Shown: in pieces, positions 45,492 through 54,483 of the stretch
How the letters are laid out: each line of letters begins with the position of its first letter
Position numbering within the stretch: the first letter of the stretch is position 1
DNA from: Pedobacter yonginensis
Lineage (GTDB): Bacteria > Bacteroidota > Bacteroidia > Sphingobacteriales > Sphingobacteriaceae
Length of the DNA stretch: 64,000 nt
Reading direction: 5' to 3'
Assembly: GCF_003173595.1 (NCBI RefSeq)
Contig: NZ_QGNZ01000004.1
Span: 496,001 to 560,000, forward strand
The notes under the pieces: generated by a model
What the model was told of the DNA's origin: nothing
Seen by the model: only the letters and a program-made list of their open reading frames with translations
Database searches by the model: none
Translations under genes and position numbers: made by a program

Positions 45492-47903
45492 CTAGTTACC
45501 TGCGCGACCTTCTTCTTCTCCGGTACTTGTTCTTCTGTTTCTGGCGGTTTTTATTTTCATGTTTCCAAATTTGATGGCGAGGTTAACGGATACCTTTCTA
45601 TTCTCCCATTCATTTTGCCAATAGGTATTTATATTATTGTAGTTAAGCGTGGCTCTGAATTTTCCCGTAGCAAATACATCATTTAATTTAACAGATAGGG
45701 TTGCATTTTTTTTCCAAAAGGTTTTTTTAGCTCCAATATTGATGGCATAATTTTCTAAATTTTTAAACAGGCCAGAAACAGATGGTGCTTCGTAATAGCC
45801 ATACAGACTTAATGCATAATTTTTTGGGAGGGTGAAGGTATTATCGCTGCTTACTCCCCAACTCCATTGAGCGGCGCTAAAACCCGATCCTTGAACAGGA
45901 GAGGTTGTTTTATTGTAAGAGGCGGAAACTTCTGTATTGTTGTTCCACCATTTGAATAGATCAACCGGACTTCCGGTAGCGAAATACAAACTGCTTACCT
46001 GATTTAAGTTTTCAGGTCGGCTGATGCTTTCTTTGGTTGCATCATTTTGATAAATAACTTCAGCTTCTGAACCCTTTGTTGTGGCATAGCTAACACTCAA
46101 TAACCTGAAGTTTTTCAAGCTGTAATTTAGCTCATAATTATTTGCGTAAGAGGGTTGAAGCAAAGGGTTTCCTTGTAGTGCAGTGTATGGGTCAGAATAA
46201 AAGGCAAAGGGGTTTAAACTTCTATAGGATGGTCTGTTAATGCTTTTTCTATAGGATGCGGTTAGTTGGTTTTGATCGTTAATTGCCCAAGAAGCAGAAA
46301 GATTGGGGAATAATTTCCAATATTTTCTTTCGATTGTGGTATTTGTTCCTGATGAAAATCCGTTACCTAAAGTTTGCTCTAAGCGAATGCCAATTTTAAT
46401 ATCTATTTTCTTAAACGATTGATTTAGTGATGCATAACCTGCATTGATATTTTCTTTGTAGTTAAAGGCATTGGTTCTTCTGGCATCGTTTATCCATCCT
46501 GCTGTTTTTAATGAATCGAAGCGTACATCACTCTGTGCCGTAACCCAACTGCTTTTCCATCCAGTTTCTAATTTTAAAGTTTTAGTTATTGGATGCACGT
46601 AATCTAACTTTAAGGCATAAATGGCTACTTCGCCCATACCGTTGTTTCGTAGGTTTATGGGTTGGCCAAGTAAATTATCATTGCCATCAAAATAGGTGTT
46701 GGTAAAGCGCTCCGTTTTGTTGTTGCTATAATTCACATAGTCGGCATCAAACCCAAGCTCTCTACCTGCGGTATCCATTTTAAAACGATAGTTGAAGTTT
46801 AAGGCATAATTTCCAGAATGATTTTCTTGTGGGTTAATCATATTTACTTGTCCCTGTTTTACCCCAATAGCATTGTAATTTGGCGAATTGCTATCAACAT
46901 TGGTTTCATCTGGAGAGGCATAACCTTTAAACATTACCCCAACGGTGTGTTTTTCATTTAGAAAGTAATCTGCACCTGCTGAATAATTGAGACTGTTGGT
47001 AATGGGATGCCAAAAATTAACTTGGTTGTATTGGGTATTGCCAATTGCTCTGTTCAGGGTTAGGCGATTGAACGAATTGTATCTACCTGCATTTAGTCGT
47101 ACATAACTGCTTATCTTGCCAATATTATAATTTAAGTTTAAACCGCCATACACTTTTTCATATTTGCCATAACCGCCACCCAAGTTGGCGTTACCATTGG
47201 TGCCCTGCATTTTATTTCTTTTCACCTTAATATTAATGAAACCTGCTGTTCCTGCGGCATCAAATGAAGCCGGTGGATTGGTAATTAACTCAATTTTACT
47301 TAACACTGAGCCAGGGAGGGATTTCAAATAAGTGGTTAATTCAGCACCGCTCATATAACTCATTTTCCCATCAATCATAATATTGGCACCGCTTTTTCCT
47401 TTTAAAATGATGTTTTCATCTTTGTCTAGTTTTATTCCAGGAGCTCTGCTTAACACTTCTAAGGCATTATCTCCAGCGGTATTCATTTGCTCCACATTCA
47501 CTATCGTACGATCGGCTTTCTGATCGATCACCGGAACTCTAGAAATGATGTTAACTTCTTTCAAATCTATAGATTGCGCTTTCAAAGCTACCGTTGGTAC
47601 CAGCACATCTTTTTCTTTAACCTCGAAAGACAAACTTTGCTTTTTATCGAAACCGACCATCAGCACCTTGATAAAATACCGCCCTGCTTTGATGTTTTTG
47701 AATTCAAACACCCCCTCTTTAGTGGTTACCTGTAAGCCGAGCGAAACCGAATCAGGCAAATGAATTAATGCAACAGATGCATAATCTAACGGTTTTTTAG
47801 TTTGATCGGTTATTTGACCTGATACTTTGAAAGTTTGTGCCTGTACTTGAAAAAAGCAAATCAGTATTAAAAGTGTAGCGGATAATTTAAAAAGCTTAAT
47901 CAT
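45492..47903 (-). CDS. Outer membrane beta-barrel protein with CarboxypepD_reg-like domain
   Basis: 803 residues from the ATG at 47903 (MIKLFKLSATLLILICFFQV, QAQT signal peptide). The N-terminal module is carboxypeptidase regulatory-like (FKVSGQITDQTKKPLDYASV). A plug-like domain (APGIKLDKDENIILKGKSGA, NIMIDGKMSYMSGAELTTYL, ITNPPASFDAAGTAGFINIK) and a long barrel follow. This is the TonB-like outer-membrane family typical of Bacteroidota. The gene is divergent from a LytS/LytTR operon with a shared, repeat-rich control region, so its expression is likely under that system. Confidence 0.9.
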   Translation of the reverse strand: MIKLFKLSATLLILICFFQVQAQTFKVSGQITDQTKKPLDYASVALIHLPDSVSLGLQVTTKEGVFEFKNIKAGRYFIKVLMVGFDKKQSLSFEVKEKDVLVPTVALKAQSIDLKEVNIISRVPVIDQKADRTIVNVEQMNTAGDNALEVLSRAPGIKLDKDENIILKGKSGANIMIDGKMSYMSGAELTTYLKSLPGSVLSKIELITNPPASFDAAGTAGFINIKVKRNKMQGTNGNANLGGGYGKYEKVYGGLNLNYNIGKISSYVRLNAGRYNSFNRLTLNRAIGNTQYNQVNFWHPITNSLNYSAGADYFLNEKHTVGVMFKGYASPDETNVDSNSPNYNAIGVKQGQVNMINPQENHSGNYALNFNYRFKMDTAGRELGFDADYVNYSNNKTERFTNTYFDGNDNLLGQPINLRNNGMGEVAIYALKLDYVHPITKTLKLETGWKSSWVTAQSDVRFDSLKTAGWINDARRTNAFNYKENINAGYASLNQSFKKIDIKIGIRLEQTLGNGFSSGTNTTIERKYWKLFPNLSASWAINDQNQLTASYRKSINRPSYRSLNPFAFYSDPYTALQGNPLLQPSYANNYELNYSLKNFRLLSVSYATTKGSEAEVIYQNDATKESISRPENLNQVSSLYFATGSPVDLFKWWNNNTEVSASYNKTTSPVQGSGFSAAQWSWGVSSDNTFTLPKNYALSLYGYYEAPSVSGLFKNLENYAINIGAKKTFWKKNATLSVKLNDVFATGKFRATLNYNNINTYWQNEWENRKVSVNLAIKFGNMKIKTARNRRTSTGEEEGRAGN

Positions 47904-47966
47904 AATGTTTGGTTGTTTTAATTGACGATTCAAAGGTGTAAAAGTTGCATAGCGCTTTAAATTATA

Positions 47967-48087
47967 TAATCCCAACCCCTCAAATTATTATCCCAAAGAC
48001 CCATTTATAATTAATGAAGTGTTTATCCTTAAAAAAGAGGGGTTGGGATAATTTTTATTAGGTTTGGAATAAGAAACTTTATCCCAA
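47967..48087. promoter_or_regulatory. Candidate LytTR operator array (five TTATCCCAA-type sites)
   Basis: Nine-bp sites TAATCCCAA (47967), TTATCCCAA (47988), TTGGGATAA (48043, reverse), TTGGAATAA (48064, reverse) and TTATCCCAA (48079) lie between the divergent barrel and LytS genes. The first two are 21 bp apart in the same orientation, as are the third and fourth. Direct 9-bp repeats two helical turns apart are the usual target layout of LytTR regulators. A 13-bp inverted repeat (ATCCCAACCCCTC, 47969 and 48037) overlaps it. Confidence 0.6.
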
Positions 48088-48112
48088 GAAATGCTTTCGA
48101 TAGTTTTACAGC

Positions 48113-49120
48113 ATGAAAAATCTTAAAATCATCTCCATACACGTACTTTGCTGGCTATTAATTGTTGCCTATCAGTTTAGTGGCTATCTTATTGAGTCAG
48201 TAGATTTTGTGAGCAAGGCACTTGGTATATCGATGATGCTAATCAAATTCATCGAATTTTACATTTGCTATTTGTGGTTGTATCCAAATTATTTAAAACG
48301 TGGAAAAGCTTTTCAGTTGATTTTGGGCGCATTATTTACATTGGCCATTTTTATTGCTTTGCGTTATCTAATTGAAGAAGTTTTATATTTGAAATGGTTT
48401 GGCTTTCATAACTACTACGACAGTACAACTGCTTTCGAATACATTACTGATAATATTTACTACGGCATTTCTTACATCATCATTCCGGCTGCGGTATATA
48501 GTGTTCAACAAAACTTCAAGGCAGAAATTTCCAATAGAAAACTTAAGGATGAGGTTGTTAAATCAGAACTTGCTTTCTTAAAATCGCAGATTAACCCACA
48601 TTTTTTGTACAATACTTTAAATTATGTGTATTCCTTAGCCATTCCAGTTTCCGATAAATTGGCGAATGCGGTTTTGCGACTTTCAGATTTGATGCGTTAT
48701 ACCTTGAACGAAAGTCCGGATGGAAAAGTAACACTAATCAAAGAGGTTGAGTATTTAGAGAGCTATATCGAATTGTTTAAAATGCGTTTTGAACCTAAGT
48801 TTTATGTGGAATTTACCACTGACGGAATTGCAGAGCAAAAAGTGGCTGCTTTGATGTTGATTCCATTTGTTGAAAATGCTTTTAAACATGGGGTAGTGAA
48901 TGATGAAAAACAACCTGTTCGCATTAAATTAAAGGTTGTAGATAACCGATTGAGTTTTGAAGTCAGCAATAAGATTAGTCATGCTCAAAAAGACCATTCC
49001 AGTGGAGTTGGCTTGGTTAATATTCAACGGAGATTGGATTTGATTTATCCAGACAAGCATGAGCTTCTGGTTTCCAACAACGGGAATACTTATAAAACCA
49101 CGCTAATTTTAAACATATAA
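48113..49120 (+). CDS. LytS-type sensor histidine kinase
   Basis: 335 residues with four predicted membrane helices in the first 140 residues, then a His_kinase domain: FLKSQINPHFLYNTLNYVYS carries the phospho-acceptor His, followed by ALMLIPFVENAFKHGV (N box) and SSGVGLVNIQRRLDLIYPDK (G box). It autophosphorylates and passes phosphate to the LytTR protein encoded 53 bp downstream. The membrane signal is unknown. Confidence 0.94.
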   Translation: MKNLKIISIHVLCWLLIVAYQFSGYLIESVDFVSKALGISMMLIKFIEFYICYLWLYPNYLKRGKAFQLILGALFTLAIFIALRYLIEEVLYLKWFGFHNYYDSTTAFEYITDNIYYGISYIIIPAAVYSVQQNFKAEISNRKLKDEVVKSELAFLKSQINPHFLYNTLNYVYSLAIPVSDKLANAVLRLSDLMRYTLNESPDGKVTLIKEVEYLESYIELFKMRFEPKFYVEFTTDGIAEQKVAALMLIPFVENAFKHGVVNDEKQPVRIKLKVVDNRLSFEVSNKISHAQKDHSSGVGLVNIQRRLDLIYPDKHELLVSNNGNTYKTTLILNI

Positions 49121-49173
49121 ATTTTTAAATTTAAAGCTTCAATCTCATTTTATCCTTATTAACAAAAACACCT

Positions 49174-49902
49174 ATGATCCGTTGCCTAGCCGTTGATGAT
49201 GAATCTTATGCTTCAGATATTATTGCTGCATTTATTAATAAAACGCCTTTTTTAGAACTGGTGGGGACCACAACCAATGCTTTTGAGGCTTTGAATTTAG
49301 TACAGGATGGAAAGGTAGATTTGGTGTTTTTAGACATTCAAATGCCAGAACTTACAGGCATACAGTTTTTGAAAATCTGCGGCGGGAAATGTAAAGTTAT
49401 CCTAACTACGGCTTATCCAGAATATGCCTTGGAAGGTTTTGATCTTGATGTGGTTGATTATCTATTGAAGCCAGTATCTTATGAACGTTTTTACAAAGCG
49501 GCTATAAAAGCGCAGCAAATTTTAGCGCCAGTTGCGGCGGCTCAATCAGAACTTGTAGCTACACCAAACCAAGCGAATGACTTTATCTTCATCAAGGGCG
49601 ATACCAAAAATAAATTTATTAAGGTTAACTATGATGATATTTTATACATTGAAGGATTAAAGAATTACGTGTCGGTTTACACAGCCTCTCAAAGAATTAT
49701 AACCTACCAAGCGCTACGAGAACTCGAAGTGGAATTGCCAAGACCACCATTTTATCGCATTCATAAATCGTACATCATTTCAATTGAGAAAATCAAGATG
49801 ATTGATGGGAATACTGTATATATCAACGATCAAGCCATCCCGATAGGAGAAACTTATAAAGATGAATTTTTTAAAGTGGTGCGAGAGGGAAAGAAGGGAT
49901 AG
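49174..49902 (+). CDS. LytTR-family response regulator
   Basis: 242 residues: a receiver domain (VDDE, VFLDIQMPELTGIQFLKICG, conserved Lys in YLLKPVSYERFY) and a C-terminal LytTR DNA-binding domain (FIFIKGDTKNKFIKVNYDDI, LYIEGLKNYVSVYTASQRII, YRIHKSYIISIEKI). Partner of the upstream kinase. Its likely targets are its own operon and the divergent barrel gene through the 9-bp repeats between them. Confidence 0.94.
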   Translation: MIRCLAVDDESYASDIIAAFINKTPFLELVGTTTNAFEALNLVQDGKVDLVFLDIQMPELTGIQFLKICGGKCKVILTTAYPEYALEGFDLDVVDYLLKPVSYERFYKAAIKAQQILAPVAAAQSELVATPNQANDFIFIKGDTKNKFIKVNYDDILYIEGLKNYVSVYTASQRIITYQALRELEVELPRPPFYRIHKSYIISIEKIKMIDGNTVYINDQAIPIGETYKDEFFKVVREGKKG

Positions 49903-50020
49903 TTTTGAGGTGGTATGGCTAAAATGCCAAGCAAATTGGTTTACTGCTATTTATAATTTCTCAAAATTATTTAGTTCGATTTTTTTAAGTTTGTGGCATT
50001 TACATTAAGCCAAAATAACC

Positions 50021-50488
50021 ATGCAGGAAACAAATTCTTTAAATCAGGTTGCAGAGTTTCATACTACTTTTAAGCATCCAATTTTAGAAACACCGATTAT
50101 ACCTTCAAAGCAGAGGGCGAACCTCAGAATTTCTCTTTTAGCGGAAGAATTGAAAGAATTACAAGAAGCGGTTGAAAATGATGATTTGGTTGAGGTAGCT
50201 GATGCACTGTGCGATTTGCAATATGTTTTGGCGGGGGCAATCCACGAGTTTGGTTTAGGCACCAAGTTTAAATCGCTGTTTGATGAAGTGCATCGCTCTA
50301 ACATGAGCAAGGCTTGCAAAACCATTGAGGAGGCCGAAAAAACCATTAAACATTACTTGGAGAAAGACCAAACTGAATCGTATTACAAAGAAATTGATGG
50401 GCTATTTTTGGTATTTAGAAAAGGTGACGATAAAACCTTAAAATCAATCAATTACTCGCCTGCCGATTTAAAAAGTCTCTTGGTTTAA
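50021..50488 (+). CDS. MazG-like NTP pyrophosphohydrolase-fold protein
   Basis: 155 residues. The metal-binding pattern EELKELQEAVENDD...VADALCDLQYVLAGA (ExxE ... ExxD spacing relaxed) followed by FDEVHRSNMSKA is characteristic of the MazG-like/PRA-PH superfamily. It probably hydrolyses a nucleotide or phosphorylated substrate, possibly a house-cleaning role. It stands alone between the LytTR gene and a long intergenic region. Confidence 0.82.
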   Translation: MQETNSLNQVAEFHTTFKHPILETPIIPSKQRANLRISLLAEELKELQEAVENDDLVEVADALCDLQYVLAGAIHEFGLGTKFKSLFDEVHRSNMSKACKTIEEAEKTIKHYLEKDQTESYYKEIDGLFLVFRKGDDKTLKSINYSPADLKSLLV

Positions 50489-50750
50489 TCCCTTTTAACC
50501 GGCAGGGAAAGTGTGAGTTTACTTAAACCGCTCGTTATTTAAATGCAAAGAATTTGCAAAACATTTAGCTCGCCCTCGCGTGGGTATAAATATAGTGGTG
50601 TTCGAAAGCTAAAAGTCGTCGGCAACCTAGTTTTGGGCGTGCAAATTAAATCCCAATTTTAAATGCCTTATGCATTGTGTTGCCTATATTAACCTGAGTT
50701 TCGGTTTAAGCTTTGAGGGGCGTAAGCCAACGTAAATCTGTGTCCATTAA

Positions 50751-50841
50751 GATGCTGAAATAAATTCAGCAGGACGGATTGTTTATTCACTATGAGGGAT
50801 GGGTTTAAGGTATCGTCACCCTGAATTTATTTCAGGGTCTT
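50751..50841. repeat. Inverted pair of REP-like palindromes
   Basis: TGCTGAA-ATAAA-TTCAGCA (50753-50771) and ACCCTGAA-TTTAT-TTCAGGGT (50818-50838) are each perfect hairpins. Read on opposite strands they are variants of one unit, GAnnCTGAAATAAATTCAG followed by GACG, forming an inverted pair about 60 bp apart, as in bacterial REP/BIME elements. Confidence 0.65.
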
Positions 50842-51038
50842 AGCTATTTTTAACAGATAGCTTTGTTATCCCGAACTCACGTTATTAAATAAATCTTTAA
50901 GGGCGTTTTTTTAAAAAAAAGGAACGCTCCGGTCCGCTGCGCTCAAGTTGAGATGATACTGCATAAGCCATCTTCTTACTGCCAATTGCTTAATGATGGT
51001 GTTTAAATTTTAAAACCTGATGGTTAAAACATAACAGT

Positions 51039-51053
51039 GCATAACAGTTATGC
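51039..51053. promoter_or_regulatory. Candidate operator of the rhamnose operon
   Basis: GCATAAC-A-GTTATGC is a perfect 15-bp palindrome 46 bp before the rhaT start, and ATAACAG is repeated just upstream (51031). Size and position suit a GntR- or LacI-type dimer such as the regulator at 57219. No second copy was found before that gene. Confidence 0.45.
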
Positions 51054-51098
51054 TTCTCATCATTTCTATTTTAGACCAACCAAATATATCAACAAAGC

Positions 51099-52193
51099 AT
51101 GCAAGCATTTCTAGGCGTAATTTTTCATTTTATCGGAGGTTTCGCTTCCGGTAGTTTCTACATTCCATACAAAAAGGTTAAAGGCTGGGCTTGGGAAAGC
51201 TACTGGATTGTTGGAGGCATATTCTCTTGGTTAATCGTTCCGCCCTTAGCTGCATTTTTAACCATTCCTAATTTTACTGATATTATTGCCAGCACGAATG
51301 GCAAAATCTTACTGATCACCTATTTTTTCGGCATCCTTTGGGGAATTGGTGGCTTAACTTATGGTTTGGGGGTTCGTTACTTGGGCGTATCTCTGGGTAG
51401 CAGCATTATCTTAGGTTTATGTATGGTTTTGGGTTCCATTTTGCCCTCCATCTATTTCGATTTTTTTCCACAGGCGGGAAAAGATACTTTCACCATGTTT
51501 TTGCATACCGATTGGGGCCGAATGGTTTTACTCGGACTCTTGGTCTGCGTAATCGGCATTGTAATTTGTGGCAAGGCTGGGATGATGAAGGAGAAAGAAA
51601 TGAAATCTGGCGTTACCGATCCTCATGGATTAGAAATTAAAACCGAATATAAATTTGGTTTAGGTTTATTTGTTGGCATAGTGTCGGGCGTTTTAAGTGC
51701 TTGTTTTAATTTCGGAATAGAAGCAGGAAAACCAATGGCGGATGCCGCAAACACCATTTGGAAGGCGGCTAATCCAGCTGAAACAGGAAATTTCTTGTTC
51801 TCTAATAACGTTACCTACGTTATTGTACTTTGGGGCGGTTTAACCACAAACTTCATTTGGTGCATGATTTTGAACGCCAGAAATAAAACCTTTGGCGATT
51901 ACACCAACAAAACCACACCACTCTTAAAAAACTACATTTTTTCTGCGCTGGCTGGTACCACATGGTTTCTCCAGTTCTTTTTTTACGGCATGGGCGAGAG
52001 CAAGATGGGTAATGGCGCCAGCTCGTGGATTTTGCACATGGCCTTCATCATATTAATTGCCAACGTTTGGGGCTTGGTATTAAAGGAATGGAAAGGTGTT
52101 TCGAGAAAAACATTGCTAACAGTGCTCTTTGGTATTTTAACCATCATTGCCTCTGTTTTCATTGTGGGTTACGGTAACTCAATAAAAGGTTAA
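51099..52193 (+). CDS. rhaT: L-rhamnose/proton symporter
   Basis: 364 residues with ten hydrophobic segments. The start ITY-type helix is FLGVIFHFIGGFASGSFYIP, followed by KVKGWAWESYWIVGGIFSWL and FFGILWGIGGLTYGLGVRYL, which are RhaT family signatures. Imports L-rhamnose with H+ across the inner membrane. First gene of rhaT-rhaEW-rhaI-rhaB-regulator. Confidence 0.95.
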   Translation: MQAFLGVIFHFIGGFASGSFYIPYKKVKGWAWESYWIVGGIFSWLIVPPLAAFLTIPNFTDIIASTNGKILLITYFFGILWGIGGLTYGLGVRYLGVSLGSSIILGLCMVLGSILPSIYFDFFPQAGKDTFTMFLHTDWGRMVLLGLLVCVIGIVICGKAGMMKEKEMKSGVTDPHGLEIKTEYKFGLGLFVGIVSGVLSACFNFGIEAGKPMADAANTIWKAANPAETGNFLFSNNVTYVIVLWGGLTTNFIWCMILNARNKTFGDYTNKTTPLLKNYIFSALAGTTWFLQFFFYGMGESKMGNGASSWILHMAFIILIANVWGLVLKEWKGVSRKTLLTVLFGILTIIASVFIVGYGNSIKG

Positions 52194-52219
52194 TCTTTAA
52201 AAATAAATAGAATATTAAA

Positions 52220-54340
52220 ATGTCAATCGATACGAAAAGTTATAAGCATGTAAGCTATCTGTGGGATGAAGACGAAGCCGCAAAATTAGCTGGCGATGAA
52301 GTTGCCCTGTTAATTTACCGTTCAAATTTGTTGGGTGCCGATTTGCGCTTAACCAATTATGGCGGTGGAAATACATCTTGTAAGCTATTGGAAAAAGATC
52401 CACTTACGGGTACAGAAACTGAAGTGATGTGGGTTAAAGGCTCTGGTGGAGATTTGGGTACGCTAAAAAAAAGTGGCTTGGCGGCACTTTATGTTGATCG
52501 TTTGCGTAGCCTTAAAAATATTTATCGCGGTGTAGCACATGAGGATGAAATGGTTGAATTGTTTAATCATTGTATTTTCGATTTGAGCTCTAAAGCACCA
52601 TCTATTGATACGCCATTGCATGGATTTTTGCCATTTAAACATATCGATCATTTGCATCCCGATGCTGCAATTGCAATTGCTGCTGCAAAAGACGGTAAAA
52701 AAATTACTCAAGAACTTTTTGGGGGTAGCATTGGATGGGTAGAATGGAAGAAGCCAGGCTTTGAGTTGGGCTTAACCTTAAAACAATGTTTGGATGAAAA
52801 TCCTGGTATTCGGGGCATTATGTTGGGTTCTCATGGTTTATTTACTTGGGGCGATACGGCGTATGAAAGTTATCTAAACACTTTAGAAGTTATTGAAATT
52901 TGTTCTGATTATCTGGAAAAGAACTACGGTAAAAAAGGCCCAGTTTTCGGCGGACAAAAAATTCAAAGTGCAGAAGCGAGTCAGCGTAAAAAGCAGGCAG
53001 CGGCTTTAGCGCCAGTTTTGCGTGGTTTGTGTTCTTCAAAACAACACATGATTGGGCATTTTACAGATGACACGAGAGTTTTAGAATTCATCAATTCTAA
53101 TGATTTGAGTCGCCTTGCGCCAATGGGAACCAGTTGCCCAGATCATTTTTTAAGAACGAAAATTAGTCCCTTGGTTTTAAGTTTGCAAAGCGATGCCGAT
53201 TTATCAGATACCAAACGCTTAAAGGAAACGCTCGAACCTGCATTTGAAGACTATCGAAAAATGTACACCGCTTATTACGAAGCTTGTAAACATCCAAATA
53301 GTCCAGCCATTCGCGATACAAACCCCGTGGTAATTTTATACCCAGGAATCGGGATGTTTACTTTTTCCAAAGATAAGCAAACGGCAAGGGTTGCAGCAGA
53401 GTTTTACATCAATGCAATTAACGTGATGAAAGGGGCAGAAGCCATTTCTGAATATACCTCTTTACCACATCAAGAAGCCTTTAATATTGAATATTGGTTG
53501 TTAGAAGAAGCCAAACTGCAACGAATGCCGAAGCCAAAACCATTAACGGGCAAAATTGCCCTAATTACAGGCAGTGCAGGTGGAATTGGTAAAGCGATTG
53601 CTAAAAAATTCGTTTCAGAAGGTGGGGTAGTGGTTTTAAACGATATGAATGCAGAGCGTTTAGAGGCTACAGGTAAGGAATTTGAAGCGCAATTTGGCAA
53701 AGATTCGTATAGCACTACGCTTCTAAATGTAACCAATCAGGAGGATATAAATAGCGCATTTGATGTTGCCGCCTTGGCTTTTGGTGGGATAGATATTGTG
53801 GTTAACAACGCGGGTTTATCCATTTCTAAAAGCATTGGCGATCACACGGAGCAAGATTGGGATTTACTTTATGATGTGTTGGTTAAAGGGCAGTTTTTTA
53901 TTACACAAGCTGCAACAAATACGATGCAAAAGCAAAATATTGGTGGCGATATCATTAATATTGTAAGTAAGAATGCTTTGGTAAGTGGTCCAAACAATGC
54001 AGGTTACGGAAGTGCCAAAGCCGCTCAGTTACATTTAAGCAGATTAAACGCTGCGGAATTGGGTGCCGATAACATTCGTGTAAATGTGGTAAATCCGGAT
54101 GCGGTAATTAGTGATAGTAACATTTGGGCTGGCGGATGGGCCGAAGGTAGGGCAAAAGCCTACGGAATTACCGTTGCCGAGTTGCCTGCTTATTATGCAA
54201 AACGCACCTTGCTAAACCAAATTATCTTACCAGATGATATTGCTAATGCATGTTTTGCGTTTGTTGGTGGCTTGCTAAATAAATCAACAGGAAATGTACT
54301 CAATGTGGATGGTGGAGTAGCCATGGCTTTTGTACGATAA
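52220..54340 (+). CDS. rhaEW: Bifunctional rhamnulose-1-phosphate aldolase / lactaldehyde dehydrogenase
   Basis: 706 residues in two modules. The N-terminal class II aldolase (about 1-420) has SNLLGADLRLTNYGGGNTSC, the metal-site region SIDTPLHGFLPFKHIDHLHP and IMLGSHGLFTWG. The C-terminal SDR (from about 443) has ALITGSAGGIGKAIAKKFV, the NNAG motif and YGSAKAAQ. The aldolase splits rhamnulose-1-phosphate into DHAP and L-lactaldehyde, which the SDR oxidises. This fusion is characteristic of Bacteroidota and some other phyla. 26 bp after rhaT. Confidence 0.94.
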   Translation: MSIDTKSYKHVSYLWDEDEAAKLAGDEVALLIYRSNLLGADLRLTNYGGGNTSCKLLEKDPLTGTETEVMWVKGSGGDLGTLKKSGLAALYVDRLRSLKNIYRGVAHEDEMVELFNHCIFDLSSKAPSIDTPLHGFLPFKHIDHLHPDAAIAIAAAKDGKKITQELFGGSIGWVEWKKPGFELGLTLKQCLDENPGIRGIMLGSHGLFTWGDTAYESYLNTLEVIEICSDYLEKNYGKKGPVFGGQKIQSAEASQRKKQAAALAPVLRGLCSSKQHMIGHFTDDTRVLEFINSNDLSRLAPMGTSCPDHFLRTKISPLVLSLQSDADLSDTKRLKETLEPAFEDYRKMYTAYYEACKHPNSPAIRDTNPVVILYPGIGMFTFSKDKQTARVAAEFYINAINVMKGAEAISEYTSLPHQEAFNIEYWLLEEAKLQRMPKPKPLTGKIALITGSAGGIGKAIAKKFVSEGGVVVLNDMNAERLEATGKEFEAQFGKDSYSTTLLNVTNQEDINSAFDVAALAFGGIDIVVNNAGLSISKSIGDHTEQDWDLLYDVLVKGQFFITQAATNTMQKQNIGGDIINIVSKNALVSGPNNAGYGSAKAAQLHLSRLNAAELGADNIRVNVVNPDAVISDSNIWAGGWAEGRAKAYGITVAELPAYYAKRTLLNQIILPDDIANACFAFVGGLLNKSTGNVLNVDGGVAMAFVR

Positions 54341-54356
54341 ATTTAAGATTGTTTTT

Positions 54357-54404
54357 AAGTTGTTTTCTTCGGTCTGTATGCCATGCAGGCCGAAACAACT
54401 TTTT
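54357..54404 (+). terminator. Hairpin between rhaEW and rhaI
   Basis: Outer stem AAGTTGTTT (54357-54365) / AAACAACTT (54393-54401), inner CGGTCTG / CAGGCCG with one wobble, then TTTT. It may lower expression of the downstream isomerase and kinase genes. Confidence 0.7.
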
Positions 54405-54483
54405 AAGTACCTTTTTCAGAGGTAGATTCCATAAAGATGCTTTTATCATCTTGATTATTAACCTAATAAAACCAAATATTCTG

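Larger units (their letters stand above)
50489..51098. other. Intergenic region before rhamnose operon
   Basis: 610 bp without a gene. It holds two inverted palindromes (50751-50771, 50818-50838), a second palindromic T/A hairpin with GC flanks (50919-50950, GGGCGTT...AACGCTCC) related in style to the element at 13019, and a rhaT-proximal palindrome at 51039. The rest (50521-50740) shows no frame longer than background and may be decayed repeat DNA. Confidence 0.55.
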
